Assembly: GCA_900543885.1 (NCBI GenBank)
Contig: UQTA01000006.1
Span: forward strand, 27,884-91,883
Direction: 5' to 3'
Source: an uncultured Clostridium sp.
Lineage (GTDB): Bacteria; Bacillota; Clostridia; Lachnospirales; Lachnospiraceae
Length of the DNA stretch: 64,000 nt
In this document: in pieces, positions 1 through 7,520 of the stretch
How positions within the stretch are numbered: the stretch's first letter is position 1
How the letters are laid out: the number at the start of each line of letters is the position of its first letter
Translations under genes and position numbers: made by a program
The notes under the pieces: generated by a model
Told to the model about the DNA's origin: nothing
Database searches by the model: none
What the model saw: the letters and a program-made list of their open reading frames with translations, nothing else

Positions 1-1
1 C

Positions 2-784
2 TTTGGGATACCCTGCGCTATTTATAAGGTGGAGGATGTGAAAAAAGAGAGGAAGGAACTCTTGCATCTTATGGAAGAGTGTCCGGAAAGTTCCTGCTTG
101 ATCATTCGGACGGAAAAGCTTGACAACAGCAAGGACTGGAATGCATGGAAAAGTAAGCATGGCATATGTTGTGATAAGCTGAATGGAAAGTCTTATCAAT
201 GTTGGATCCAAAAAGCTTTTCAGTCCTTAGATTGTCCAATAGCGGAGCCGATGCTGCGATATTTTATCGACAGGAGCGCTTATGCATACCAGGAACGCAG
301 GGACGGGAAAGATGAGACAATAGATCTTTACCAGATAGCTATTTTCATTAAACAGATTGCATTTGCGTCCATGGATGCTGGAGTGAGCAAAGAGACGATT
401 GACCAGGTTGTTCCTGCAGCAGTGGGGAAAAGCTGGGAATTGGCATCAAAGCTTTTACTGGATCCTATGGAAGGTATGAAGCTCGCGGTGGAGTTATTCG
501 ATCATGGGAATAATAGCCTTAAGCTTTACGGGATGCTTCTTCGGAATTACCGGGTTGCGAAAAAAGCGTTATTGTTGTCAGATATGAAGGAAAATGAAAT
601 TTTAAAGCTTTTAGGCCTTACGGAAAAGCAGATGCGGGGAATACGGGCCTATCGGAAGTTACCGGAAGAGCGTTTGGATACGGTAATGTCGATATTGATA
701 GAGGCAATGAACAGAACGAAAATTTCTTTTGGAAACGAGAGAAATCTGTTTATCCAGACTATGGCAAAATTGATTATATTATAA
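2..784 (+). CDS. DNA polymerase III delta subunit-like protein (5' end outside window)
   Basis: The frame is open back to base 2 with no stop, and the residues before the GTG at 29 continue the protein naturally, so the start probably lies upstream. The visible ~261 residues match the layout of HolA, the clamp-loader subunit that opens the DNA polymerase sliding clamp. There is an early segment with a CLIIRTEKLD strand, then a WI...A helix, and a C-terminal helical domain with LYGMLLRNYRVAK followed by an EILKLLGLTEKQM helix. Overall identity to HolA looks low, and the neighbours are not the usual comEC/rpsT context. It may therefore be a divergent copy on an accessory element rather than the housekeeping gene. 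The assignment rests on remembered family patterns only. Confidence 0.55.
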   Translation, partial: FGIPCAIYKVEDVKKERKELLHLMEECPESSCLIIRTEKLDNSKDWNAWKSKHGICCDKLNGKSYQCWIQKAFQSLDCPIAEPMLRYFIDRSAYAYQERRDGKDETIDLYQIAIFIKQIAFASMDAGVSKETIDQVVPAAVGKSWELASKLLLDPMEGMKLAVELFDHGNNSLKLYGMLLRNYRVAKKALLLSDMKENEILKLLGLTEKQMRGIRAYRKLPEERLDTVMSILIEAMNRTKISFGNERNLFIQTMAKLIIL

Positions 785-791
785 TAGGAAG

Positions 792-833
792 AAACCCAGA
801 CAGAGATCAGTGATGATCGTGCCTGGGTTTTTT
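792..833 (+). terminator. Intrinsic terminator after the delta-like gene
   Basis: An 8-bp stem (AAACCCAG at 792-799 pairing with CTGGGTTT at 823-830) is followed by a T run. It sits 8 bases after the stop codon. Confidence 0.75.
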
Positions 834-912
834 ATTGTCATGTTTCCAGGAGTCGGATTGCCCGTACATCCCCAATAGATATACCTCCATTTGAAAAATG
901 CTGTGCATTGCT

Positions 913-989
913 ATTGATAATATGAATTAAAATTATATATTGATAATAAAATCATTAGAATTACAATATATTAAATGTAAATTGATAAT
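913..989. repeat. Three ATTGATAAT repeats in an AT-rich promoter region
   Basis: ATTGATAAT occurs at 913-921, 939-947 and 981-989, all in the same orientation, in a very AT-rich stretch just upstream of the XRE regulator gene. A fourth copy lies at 2275-2283. Repeated short motifs in front of a small HTH gene are typical of autoregulatory operators, but this role is inferred. Confidence 0.4.
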
Positions 990-1048
990 TTTATAACCAA
1001 CGCCATCTTCAAATTCATACTAAAATAATTGAAACGGGAGGTGGGAGA

Positions 1049-1369
1049 ATGGCCAATGCGCAGCAAGAGGATTTTGTTCGTAGACGGATTACGGAATTGA
1101 GACTAAGCAAAAACATTTCCGAACACAAAATGAGTCTGGATTTGGATAAAAGTGGATCATATATACGTGGCATAACCAGCGGAGCGGCCTTACCGTCTCT
1201 GAAAGAACTGTTTAAAATAATTGCCTATTTAGATATGACGCCGGCAGAGTTTTTCGCACCACTGGATGATGAAGATACCACATACAGAAAAGTGTGTGAA
1301 AAATTACGGACTATGAATGAATCGGATATTGAAAAGATTAATACTTTTATAGGGTGGATTGAAAAGTAG
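1049..1369 (+). CDS. XRE-family HTH transcriptional regulator
   Basis: A 106-residue protein with a helix-turn-helix spanning about residues 8-65. The pattern runs RRRITELRLSKNISEHKMSLDL, then a short turn, then SYIRGITSGAALPSLKELFKI, ending with the common MTPAEFF segment. The C-terminal ~35 residues (YRKVCEKLRTMNESDIEKI) are the helical tail seen in small phage and plasmid-type regulators. A strong GGGAGGTGGGAG ribosome binding site precedes the ATG. The gene is monocistronic, with a terminator on each side, and its upstream region carries repeated ATTGATAAT boxes that it may bind. The target genes are unknown. Confidence 0.85.
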   Translation: MANAQQEDFVRRRITELRLSKNISEHKMSLDLDKSGSYIRGITSGAALPSLKELFKIIAYLDMTPAEFFAPLDDEDTTYRKVCEKLRTMNESDIEKINTFIGWIEK

Positions 1370-1385
1370 AGATTGCTTGAAACTT

Positions 1386-1416
1386 AAGAGGAATGCTTTA
1401 GAGGCATCCTCTTTTT
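1386..1416 (+). terminator. Intrinsic terminator after the XRE regulator
   Basis: AAGAGGA(A)TGC at 1386-1396 pairs with GCATCCTCTT at 1404-1413, with one bulged base, and runs into a T tract ending at 1416. Confidence 0.8.
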
Positions 1417-1551
1417 TCTTTTGCTAATTAGGAATCAGTAGTATAATGAAAGAAAACGTATTCGGGGGCGCTGCAGATTTTCATCAGAAGTCGAAACGTT
1501 CTGATTATAGCAGGGGAAATCCGTAATTTAGGAAAACGGGAGGAAAGAGGA

Positions 1552-2067
1552 ATGGGTAAGGTTTTGATCGTGATCGACATGCAGAATGATTTTGTGACGG
1601 GAACTCTTGGCAATAAGGAAGCGCAGGCAATTGTTCTAAATGTGCAGGCAAAAGTAAAAGAGTATGCGGACCGCGGGGATCGGATAATTTTTACCAGGGA
1701 TACCCATGGGGAGAATTATCTGGACACGCCGGAGGGGAAAAAGTTACCAGTGAAGCACTGCATCAATGGAACGGAAGGCTGGCAGATTGTGCCTGGGGTG
1801 GAAGTGGAAAACTGCGAATATATAGACAAGCCGACCTTTGGCTGGCTTAACTGGGAGGGCTTTGGCTCAAACGATGAGATTGAACTGGTTGGAGTATGCA
1901 CGGATATATGCGTGGTCTCCAATGCGTTGATCCTGAAAGCCAAGTATCCGGAGGCGATAATTTCAGTGGATGCAAGCTGCTGTGCCGGAGTTACACCAGA
2001 AAAGCATAATGCCGCACTCGAAACAATGAAGAGCTGCCAGATTGATGTGTATGGACAGGAAGAGTAA
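1552..2067 (+). CDS. Isochorismatase-family cysteine hydrolase, probable nicotinamidase
   Basis: A 171-residue single-domain hydrolase of the PncA type, which converts nicotinamide to nicotinate in NAD salvage. The expected catalytic triad is visible: Asp9 in VIDMQNDF, Lys93 in DKPTFG and Cys120 in GVCTDICV. The metal-binding set typical of nicotinamidases is also present (Asp50 and His52 in TRDTH, His69 in VKHC). The length is at the short end for the family. A GGGAGGAAAGAGG ribosome binding site precedes the ATG. A TATAAT box at 1442-1447 could be its promoter, but no good -35 hexamer is seen. Other isochorismatase-like amidases cannot be ruled out. Confidence 0.8.
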   Translation: MGKVLIVIDMQNDFVTGTLGNKEAQAIVLNVQAKVKEYADRGDRIIFTRDTHGENYLDTPEGKKLPVKHCINGTEGWQIVPGVEVENCEYIDKPTFGWLNWEGFGSNDEIELVGVCTDICVVSNALILKAKYPEAIISVDASCCAGVTPEKHNAALETMKSCQIDVYGQEE

Positions 2068-2187
2068 AAAGGAGTATATGGAAAATTTTTAGTGGTTCTT
2101 TGCCAGAAAATATTCTATAATAATCTTGTATACGCAGTTTTCTCCCCGCCGAAAGGCAAAAAAATTATGTGTATGCAATCAACTTAT

Positions 2188-2225
2188 AAGGCTCTTTCTC
2201 AGTTATATTAAAGGGAAAGAGCCTT
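2188..2225. terminator. Strong hairpin after the nicotinamidase-like gene
   Basis: A perfect 11-bp stem (AAGGCTCTTTC at 2188-2198 with GAAAGAGCCTT at 2215-2225) sits about 120 bases after the stop. The T tract is short, so its termination strength is uncertain. Confidence 0.55.
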
Positions 2226-2440
2226 TAGTATATCGTGGAGAGATAATATAATAAATGGGCTATCGACTATAAGAATTGATAATGTAAAATGTAGGTTTTG
2301 CGCTGGTCATATCGGGTAAAGTATTGTATAATAATTAACAAGCACACAATTCTGACATCATATCTTCCTTCACAGGAGGAGCTTTTTTAGGTTAAAAATT
2401 ATAGAAGCAGTGCTGAGAAAGCGTTTTTGCAATGATATTC
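2226..2440 (+). other. Gene-free spacer with possible short transcript
   Basis: No protein gene is seen. It holds one ATTGATAAT box (2275-2283), a TATAAT box (2327-2332) without a clear -35 hexamer, and a small hairpin (2364-2379, 6-bp stem with one G-T pair) followed by T6 at 2383-2388. Together these could make a transcript of about 50 nt running toward the 3' end of the DUF2325 gene, antisense to it. This is speculative. Confidence 0.25.
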
Positions 2441-4102
2441 CTATCTTTTTTCAAATATATCGTCATAGATTTGAATGATGTTCCGCTCAATATTAACGCC
2501 ATGCAAAAAGCTGAAAGGAATATGGTGGGATTGGATTGTTTGCATGAATTTGTAATAATTGCTGTGGCCAAGTGTATCCGTAAAGAGGATAACCCGTTCT
2601 GCCTTTAAAATGGACATATTATCCACGGTGCTTGATACGGATGCGCTGACAAATTTCCAGTTTGGGAATTCCTGCCGAAGCTTTTTAACCCAGTTCTCGT
2701 TGCCGCCAACAATCGTGATCCGTTTCATTGCAATTGCTTTTTTCATTTCTGAAATCGGAATATTTACAGTAGGAGGAGTGTCCTCGGTGCTGTTGTAAAC
2801 AAATTCCCGCAGAGCCGTGAGCTCCTGTTTCATTGCATCATATTCTTTAAGCCTTTTTTCTAATTCTTCCCGTGAATGTTTTTCTTCCTTATATTGTTCC
2901 TGAAAATGTGAACCTATGGAAAGTGCATCACGTAAACGTATCTTTAATTCAGATAGCTCGGCTTCTGATTTGAAAGAAGATTCCATAGGTGCTGGTGTTT
3001 GCTGCTGCCGGGATGTCTTTTCTGTTTTATTTGATGAATTAGTATCCAATGATTTCTTTTTCATAGACTGCAGAACTTTTAAATTCTTCTCTTTCGGAAT
3101 AGTCTGGAAAAGATATTCTTGTGTTTGGGCATGGATGAATCCTAATGTTACCCCCAGATATCTTGCCAGATCACAGATCATCATGTAAGCTTGCAGCTGC
3201 TCGGAATCATAGTTTGTCAATTTAATTGTTTTTGTAATCAGGGCCATGTTATAGGCATTAAAAGCTCCGTCACCGCATAGGCCTAAAGTTTTTGGAGAAA
3301 GGCCGCTCATTTTGATTATTTCCCGTGCAAGTTTTAAACTGTTGGAGAGTTCATTCCTTTCCTGTTTATCCGTCAGCATTTTAAGCACGGAACCATAGTG
3401 CTTTACTGTGTTGGTGATATCTTCTGGATCAATACTGATATGGGTAGTATCCGCAGTATCCTCCAGATATTGTTCCATTTCGTTGTTAAGGTCTGAATAG
3501 AAGATGTCACAATCTGAGCTGCAGGAAATATGAAAGAATGGAGCCATGGTCAGTATTCGTGCTAATTTTTCAGTATCCAGGGGCATATCCTCATAGGAAG
3601 AGTATTCCAAGGTGCATAAATCCGCTAAATTACGGCTTGTAAGCTTTGGATATCGTTTAAACTGAGAATATTCTTTTTTATGATAAATTTTGTACATACT
3701 CTTCAGCAGCTCTGCACAATAGGAATCTCCACTCTGGGCACCGCATAAGATTGATGCAAGGACCCTTTGCTGGTGATTGTCGATGATACTGGAGCAGTTA
3801 AGTAAATTAACCAGAGGAATGGCATCTCGGCCGAACTGGGGGAGTTTGGCGCGGCTATGAAAGATGAAATCGGTTTCTATTTCAGGAAAATCTTTTTCCA
3901 GTTCCTCAGTCAAGAAGGATGTCAGAAAGAGAACCTCTGCGCCGGTTTTATCAATAGCCTGAGGCTCATTTGCGTTACTGTCTGAAACATTAGCTAAAAA
4001 GTCTATAAAATTATCTAATTCTTCCGGCAGTATATCTTCGGCGGAACAACTTAGTATGATTTCTTTTAATAATTCTGCCGTTTCTGAAGCGATTTTCCCC
4101 AT
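2441..4102 (-). CDS. Protein with C-terminal DUF2325 domain and coiled coil
   Basis: A 553-residue cytoplasmic protein with no signal peptide or membrane segment. The last ~94 residues (from about 460) match the DUF2325 pattern: a first strand and glycine loop (RITIVGGNENW), a PNWKFVSA segment, a buried RVILFTDTLGHSNYY strand-helix and a final IERNIIQIYDDI helix. Before it lies a charged coiled coil (about 378-440, rich in E, K and R) and a low-complexity linker. The first ~350 residues are helical and not recognised. The reverse-strand start has a clear GGAGG box 7 bases upstream. DUF2325 is often found in accessory genes. A nucleotide-sensing or regulatory role would be guesswork. Confidence 0.6.
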   Translation of the reverse strand: MGKIASETAELLKEIILSCSAEDILPEELDNFIDFLANVSDSNANEPQAIDKTGAEVLFLTSFLTEELEKDFPEIETDFIFHSRAKLPQFGRDAIPLVNLLNCSSIIDNHQQRVLASILCGAQSGDSYCAELLKSMYKIYHKKEYSQFKRYPKLTSRNLADLCTLEYSSYEDMPLDTEKLARILTMAPFFHISCSSDCDIFYSDLNNEMEQYLEDTADTTHISIDPEDITNTVKHYGSVLKMLTDKQERNELSNSLKLAREIIKMSGLSPKTLGLCGDGAFNAYNMALITKTIKLTNYDSEQLQAYMMICDLARYLGVTLGFIHAQTQEYLFQTIPKEKNLKVLQSMKKKSLDTNSSNKTEKTSRQQQTPAPMESSFKSEAELSELKIRLRDALSIGSHFQEQYKEEKHSREELEKRLKEYDAMKQELTALREFVYNSTEDTPPTVNIPISEMKKAIAMKRITIVGGNENWVKKLRQEFPNWKFVSASVSSTVDNMSILKAERVILFTDTLGHSNYYKFMQTIQSHHIPFSFLHGVNIERNIIQIYDDIFEKR

Positions 4103-4296
4103 AATCTATCCTCCGTGCATGTCTGTAGGATAATCATATCATATCATATTTGCTTCGTGAAACAACATACAATTCCCAAATATCTGATATAGCAGTAATC
4201 TTTATTTGTTATTGAATGCCAGATTATACCTATTTTTCGTGTATATGATATACTTGTGGTATAATCCATATACTAAATAAGATAAAGGGTGGTACT
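4103..4296. promoter_or_regulatory. Divergent promoter region
   Basis: This AT-rich spacer separates the minus-strand DUF2325 gene from the plus-strand yaiI-like gene. TATAAT at 4260-4265 is a likely -10 box for the rightward gene, with no good -35. Three CATAT/CATATCAT repeats lie at about 4134-4150. Confidence 0.4.
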
Positions 4297-4779
4297 ATGC
4301 AGATTTTTGTAGATGCAGATGCTTGTCCGGTGGTTTTCATTGTGGAAGCAGTTGCGAGAAAATATGGGGTGGCGGTAACGCTGTTATGCGATACAAATCA
4401 CATATTGTATTCTGATTATAGTGAGGTAGTGGTTGTTGGAGCCGGCGCGGATGCTGTAGATTATAAGCTGATCAGTATTTGCCATAAAGGAGACATCGTG
4501 GTATCGCAGGATTATGGAGTAGCAGCTATGGCTCTCGGCAAAGGGGCTTATGCGATTCATCAGTCAGGCAAATGGTATACAAATGAAAATATTGACCAGA
4601 TGCTGATGGAACGGCACTTAAACAAAAAAGCGCGGCGGAGCAGCCAGAAGAATCATATAAAGGGGCCGAGAAAGCGCACCGATGCAGATGATGAAAGATT
4701 TTTTCAGTCTATGGAAAAATTGGTATTGATGGCTATGAAAAACTGTTCGGAAGATACAGAGAGAGGGCAGAACGCGTGA
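4297..4779 (+). CDS. YaiI/YqxD family protein (UPF0178)
   Basis: A 160-residue protein with the family hallmarks. The N-terminal MQIFVDADACPV carries the acidic DxDxCP motif, followed by a GADAVDYKL segment and VSQDYGVAAMAL, which resemble the conserved acid-rich core of a PIN-like nuclease fold. The basic tail (KARRSSQKNH, PRKRT) is usual for the family. The biochemical function of YaiI/YqxD is not established, though the fold suggests nucleic-acid cleavage. The stop overlaps the start of the next gene, so the two are very likely translationally coupled and may work together. Confidence 0.85.
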   Translation: MQIFVDADACPVVFIVEAVARKYGVAVTLLCDTNHILYSDYSEVVVVGAGADAVDYKLISICHKGDIVVSQDYGVAAMALGKGAYAIHQSGKWYTNENIDQMLMERHLNKKARRSSQKNHIKGPRKRTDADDERFFQSMEKLVLMAMKNCSEDTERGQNA

Positions 4780-5744
4780 ATGAGAAATATCAGCTTTATT
4801 ATTATTGGAATCATGGCATGTGCGATCAGTGTGGAGCACCAATACTGATTTTAAATGAGGCATTAAGCTACGAGGGCAATGATCAGCAGGAATTACAGGC
4901 TTTTTTGGATGAGCACGCAGAGTGCCGGTATTTTTCTAATAAAGATGAACAGAAAAATTTTGAAGAGAATGGTGGCTGTAAAAAGTTGGAAGAAACATAT
5001 AATTACAAGTCACCATATTGGGCCATGCGATCTGTAGGAAGCAAATCCCTGCTGGGTCAGTTTTGCTGCCGCACATGTAGAGAAAAATGGATCCGGGAAA
5101 GAGAAGCCGATCATTTGAAAATTTATACATACTTCTGGGAATTGCGAGAGTACGCACTGAAAGTAGCCCCAGAACCATGTGATAATCCATCTGGAATTGT
5201 TGTGTTTGATCTGGAGACTACGGGGTTGAACAGTAACGATAATGAAATTTTACAGATCAGTGCGGTTGATGGAAACGGGGATTTACTTCTTAATGAGTAT
5301 GTCAGACCAGAACTGATCAGGTCATGGCCAGATGCAGAACAGGTGAATGACATCACACCAGAGCGGGTAAAAAACTGTAAGACCATCAGAGAACTGATAG
5401 GGAAGATAAAAGGCGTTTTTGCATCAGGGAAAACATGGATTGCGTATAATTGTGATTTCGATCTCGGATTTTTATTCTTTGCAGGTATCGAACCAGGTAC
5501 GAATACTGAATTAGAAGATGTGATGCTCGATTTTGCCGAAATTTGTGGGAACTATGATAAGCGGTACGGAACCCGTCGATGGCAGACGTTAGAAGCGGTC
5601 GCCGCACATTTTGGGTATAACTATAAAGCGCATGATTCTTTGGAAGACGCAAGAGCCACACTGTATATTAGGAATAGAATTAAGCGGGAAAAAGAAATAT
5701 TAGACGAATTGACTGCCCCATTTCAGACGGTGAAAAGACAATAG
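4776..5744 (+). CDS. DEDDh 3'-5' exonuclease with N-terminal cysteine-rich domain
   Basis: The 322-residue protein starts at a GTG overlapping the previous stop (GTGA) with a GAGAGAGGG box upstream. Residues 140-305 are a DnaQ/epsilon-type exonuclease: Asp145 and Glu147 in VFDLETTGL, Asp229 in YNCDFDLGFL, and His286 and Asp291 in AHDSLEDA. These give a complete DEDDh metal-binding set, so an active 3'-5' exonuclease is expected. Residues 1-110 hold Cys16/Cys19 (CDQC) and Cys97, Cys98 and Cys101 (CCRTC), probably a zinc-binding module. Its order, in front of the nuclease, is not one I recognise. Coupling to the YaiI-like gene suggests a joint role in nucleic-acid processing, but the substrate is unknown. 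Confidence 0.8.
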   Translation: MNEKYQLYYYWNHGMCDQCGAPILILNEALSYEGNDQQELQAFLDEHAECRYFSNKDEQKNFEENGGCKKLEETYNYKSPYWAMRSVGSKSLLGQFCCRTCREKWIREREADHLKIYTYFWELREYALKVAPEPCDNPSGIVVFDLETTGLNSNDNEILQISAVDGNGDLLLNEYVRPELIRSWPDAEQVNDITPERVKNCKTIRELIGKIKGVFASGKTWIAYNCDFDLGFLFFAGIEPGTNTELEDVMLDFAEICGNYDKRYGTRRWQTLEAVAAHFGYNYKAHDSLEDARATLYIRNRIKREKEILDELTAPFQTVKRQ

Positions 5745-5752
5745 ACTTAGGA

Positions 5753-5925
5753 GAAATGATACCTTACTTGCAGTGTGAAAATGATACCTCATTTATATCG
5801 GAAACAACCCCAAATTTTTCGGCTATCCAAGATGGGTGAAAAATTTGGGGTTTGGTCATTCAAAATGTGCAGTAAAATCAAGAGGATTACTGGACTTTTA
5901 ATGAGGAAAATGATACCTGATTTAT
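5753..5925 (+). repeat. Three GAAA(A)TGATACCT repeats
   Basis: Copies start at 5753, 5777 and 5906. The last two share the longer form GAAAATGATACCTnATTTAT with one difference. Repeated short motifs of this kind are found inside the ends of IS21-type elements, so these could be remnants of one, but no transposase is present. The 307-base gap 5745-6051 otherwise holds only the two hairpins listed separately. A small open frame across it has no ribosome binding site and is not called. Confidence 0.4.
5808..5850. terminator. Perfect 13-bp stem hairpin
   Basis: CCCCAAATTTTTC at 5808-5820 pairs perfectly with GAAAAATTTGGGG at 5838-5850 around a 17-base loop. It sits about 65 bases after the exonuclease stop, between copies two and three of the TGATACCT repeat. 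No clean T tract follows. Confidence 0.45.
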
Positions 5926-6000
5926 GTAGTAGGGGATCATTTTTTCTGAAATTAAATAGTGAATTGTATGGTGCAGAAAATTGGGGGATAGATTATGCGG

Positions 6001-6027
6001 AGGGCAGCTATATCTCGAAGCTGCCCT
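6001..6027. terminator. Hairpin beyond the recombinase stop codon
   Basis: AGGGCAGCT at 6001-6009 pairs with AGCTGCCCT at 6019-6027, downstream of the minus-strand recombinase gene. It may end transcription, but neither strand has a long T run. Confidence 0.45.
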
Positions 6028-6051
6028 TAATGCAAAAGGCGGATTTGGAAA

Positions 6052-7113
6052 TTATAAGATACCTATTTCTTCCATTTCGTTGCACAATTCTTCGAACGTA
6101 CCGGTAACATAGTTTTTTGTGGTGCTGATATCGGAATGTCCTAAAATATTTGAGAGCATGACCAAATCATGCGTCTTGTCGTAAAAGGATTTGGCAAAAA
6201 AGTGGCGAAGTGCATGGGGATGTGCCTTTCTTTTATCAATGCCGGCATTGGCAGCAATGGTCTGGATCATGTTATAAATATTTTGCCGTTCCAATGGTTT
6301 TTTATTTTTATCAGTGAAAATAGGTCCAGATGGGATGTTTTTTTCAATGACATAATCATTAAGCATTTCCTGAAGTTCCCGGATTAATGGAACTTTTCTG
6401 TTTTTATTCTTATTTCTAATTGTGATTTCCTGTTGTTGTATGGATTCAACGGTAATAAACTGCAATTCTGAAACACGGATACCAGTTTGTCCGAAGGCGC
6501 GGATCATCAGGTTAACCTTTCTTTTTTGAGGTCGACTGCTTTCTTCCAGGAGTTTATGGTAATCTTCCGGGGTAAGAATAGCATAGGTGGCTTTTAATTC
6601 TTTCTTTTGAACTTTTTCTAACTGAACAAAACAATCAGCACGGTCCAAAAAGGTCAGAAAAGAATGAATGGAACACAATTTTGAATTTACCGTGGAAACG
6701 GCATAATGCTGTTCCAATAGATATTTTTTATAATTCAGGCATTGTTCTTTCGAAATTTCTGCGCCGGACAAAAAAGTTATGAAGTCAGTTACATCAGAAA
6801 TGTATTTGCTGATTGTATTCTTGGATCGCTCATTTGCTATTGAAAAATCCCGATAAGGTTTCAAATTATCTGGAGAGAAAGAGGGTGTGCCGGTAATGGT
6901 ATCGGAATTTGTTCTGTCACAGCAATCCAGAGGATCAGCTGCAAAATTCGGGTTTTCTAAGTGGGGCAGAATATTTGGCGTATTCGTTAATTCTGTATAA
7001 ATGCTGCCAAGTAAGGACTTCAGCATGTCGAGATCTTTTTCTTTAAATTCCGCTTTTATATAGTGCAATAAGGTTTTTTTAATATCAACAGTAGTGGAAC
7101 TGACTGTATTCAT
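6052..7113 (-). CDS. Tyrosine recombinase (phage-type integrase)
   Basis: The protein has a SAM-like core-binding domain (KNTISKYISDVTDFITFL) and a full catalytic domain. In the numbering that begins at the upstream GTG (7194), the residues are Arg240 (TGIRVSEL), Lys264 region, His327-x-x-Arg330 (HALRHFFA), His353 (GHSD) and the nucleophile Tyr362 (KNYV). All catalytic residues are present, so the enzyme should be active. I prefer the ATG at 7113 because it has a GGAG box 7 bases upstream. The upstream GTG at 7194 falls inside an inverted repeat and has no good box. The gene points away from the surface island and may be its integrase. Confidence 0.85.
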   Translation of the reverse strand: MNTVSSTTVDIKKTLLHYIKAEFKEKDLDMLKSLLGSIYTELTNTPNILPHLENPNFAADPLDCCDRTNSDTITGTPSFSPDNLKPYRDFSIANERSKNTISKYISDVTDFITFLSGAEISKEQCLNYKKYLLEQHYAVSTVNSKLCSIHSFLTFLDRADCFVQLEKVQKKELKATYAILTPEDYHKLLEESSRPQKRKVNLMIRAFGQTGIRVSELQFITVESIQQQEITIRNKNKNRKVPLIRELQEMLNDYVIEKNIPSGPIFTDKNKKPLERQNIYNMIQTIAANAGIDKRKAHPHALRHFFAKSFYDKTHDLVMLSNILGHSDISTTKNYVTGTFEELCNEMEEIGIL

Positions 7114-7174
7114 CACATTACTCCATTCATGCGCATTCCGTTTTAATTGGACACTCCGATTATATAGCGAACGT

Positions 7175-7200
7175 GCGTTTGTGTCAAAGAGCACAAACGC
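7175..7200. repeat. 9-bp inverted repeat upstream of the recombinase
   Basis: GCGTTTGTG at 7175-7183 is matched exactly by CACAAACGC at 7192-7200. It overlaps the alternative GTG start of the recombinase and abuts the next hairpin. It could be a protein-binding site or part of its leader. Confidence 0.4.
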
Positions 7201-7248
7201 AAAACTTCTTGTTCAGAAAATAAATGAATGGAAGTTTTGCTTTTTTTT
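7199..7248 (+). terminator. Rightward intrinsic terminator
   Basis: GCAAAACTTC at 7199-7208 pairs perfectly with GAAGTTTTGC at 7231-7240 and is followed by eight T residues. On the plus strand it would shield the island from transcripts coming from the left. Confidence 0.7.
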
Positions 7249-7316
7249 GATTTTATAATGGTCGTTTTTTAGGTAAAATGCCTAAACCGGATATGGTATC
7301 TAATATTGGAATATTA

Positions 7317-7499
7317 AAATAATGACATAATCCGATTTATGACATTATTTTACAATTATTTTTTCTTAAAAACAACGCAGATGAAAGTTTTTGACTGTGA
7401 GACTATTAATAATTTCGCTTATTTTTAAATATTGTTGATTAAATTATTAAAATTGTTGCTATTTTGTATATCTCCATGGTTTCATAAATCGGATTATGT
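7317..7499. promoter_or_regulatory. Palindromic control region with 18-bp inverted repeat
   Basis: The 407-base gap before the next gene holds a near-perfect palindrome at 7317-7350 (AAATAATGaCATAA, five-base centre, then TTTATGaCATTATTT). One half, ACATAATCCGATTTATGA (7325-7342), recurs exactly as its reverse complement at 7482-7499, 22 bases before the next start codon. The layout suggests two binding sites for one regulator or recombinase, about 157 bp (15 helical turns) apart. The region between them is AT-rich and has no gene. Confidence 0.5.
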
Positions 7500-7520
7500 G
7501 AAAAGAAAGCAGGGGGAAAC

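Noticed and set aside
5775..6107. A 110-codon open frame on the plus strand
   Set aside because: It has no ribosome binding site, crosses two hairpins and the TGATACCT repeats, and runs into the recombinase gene on the other strand.
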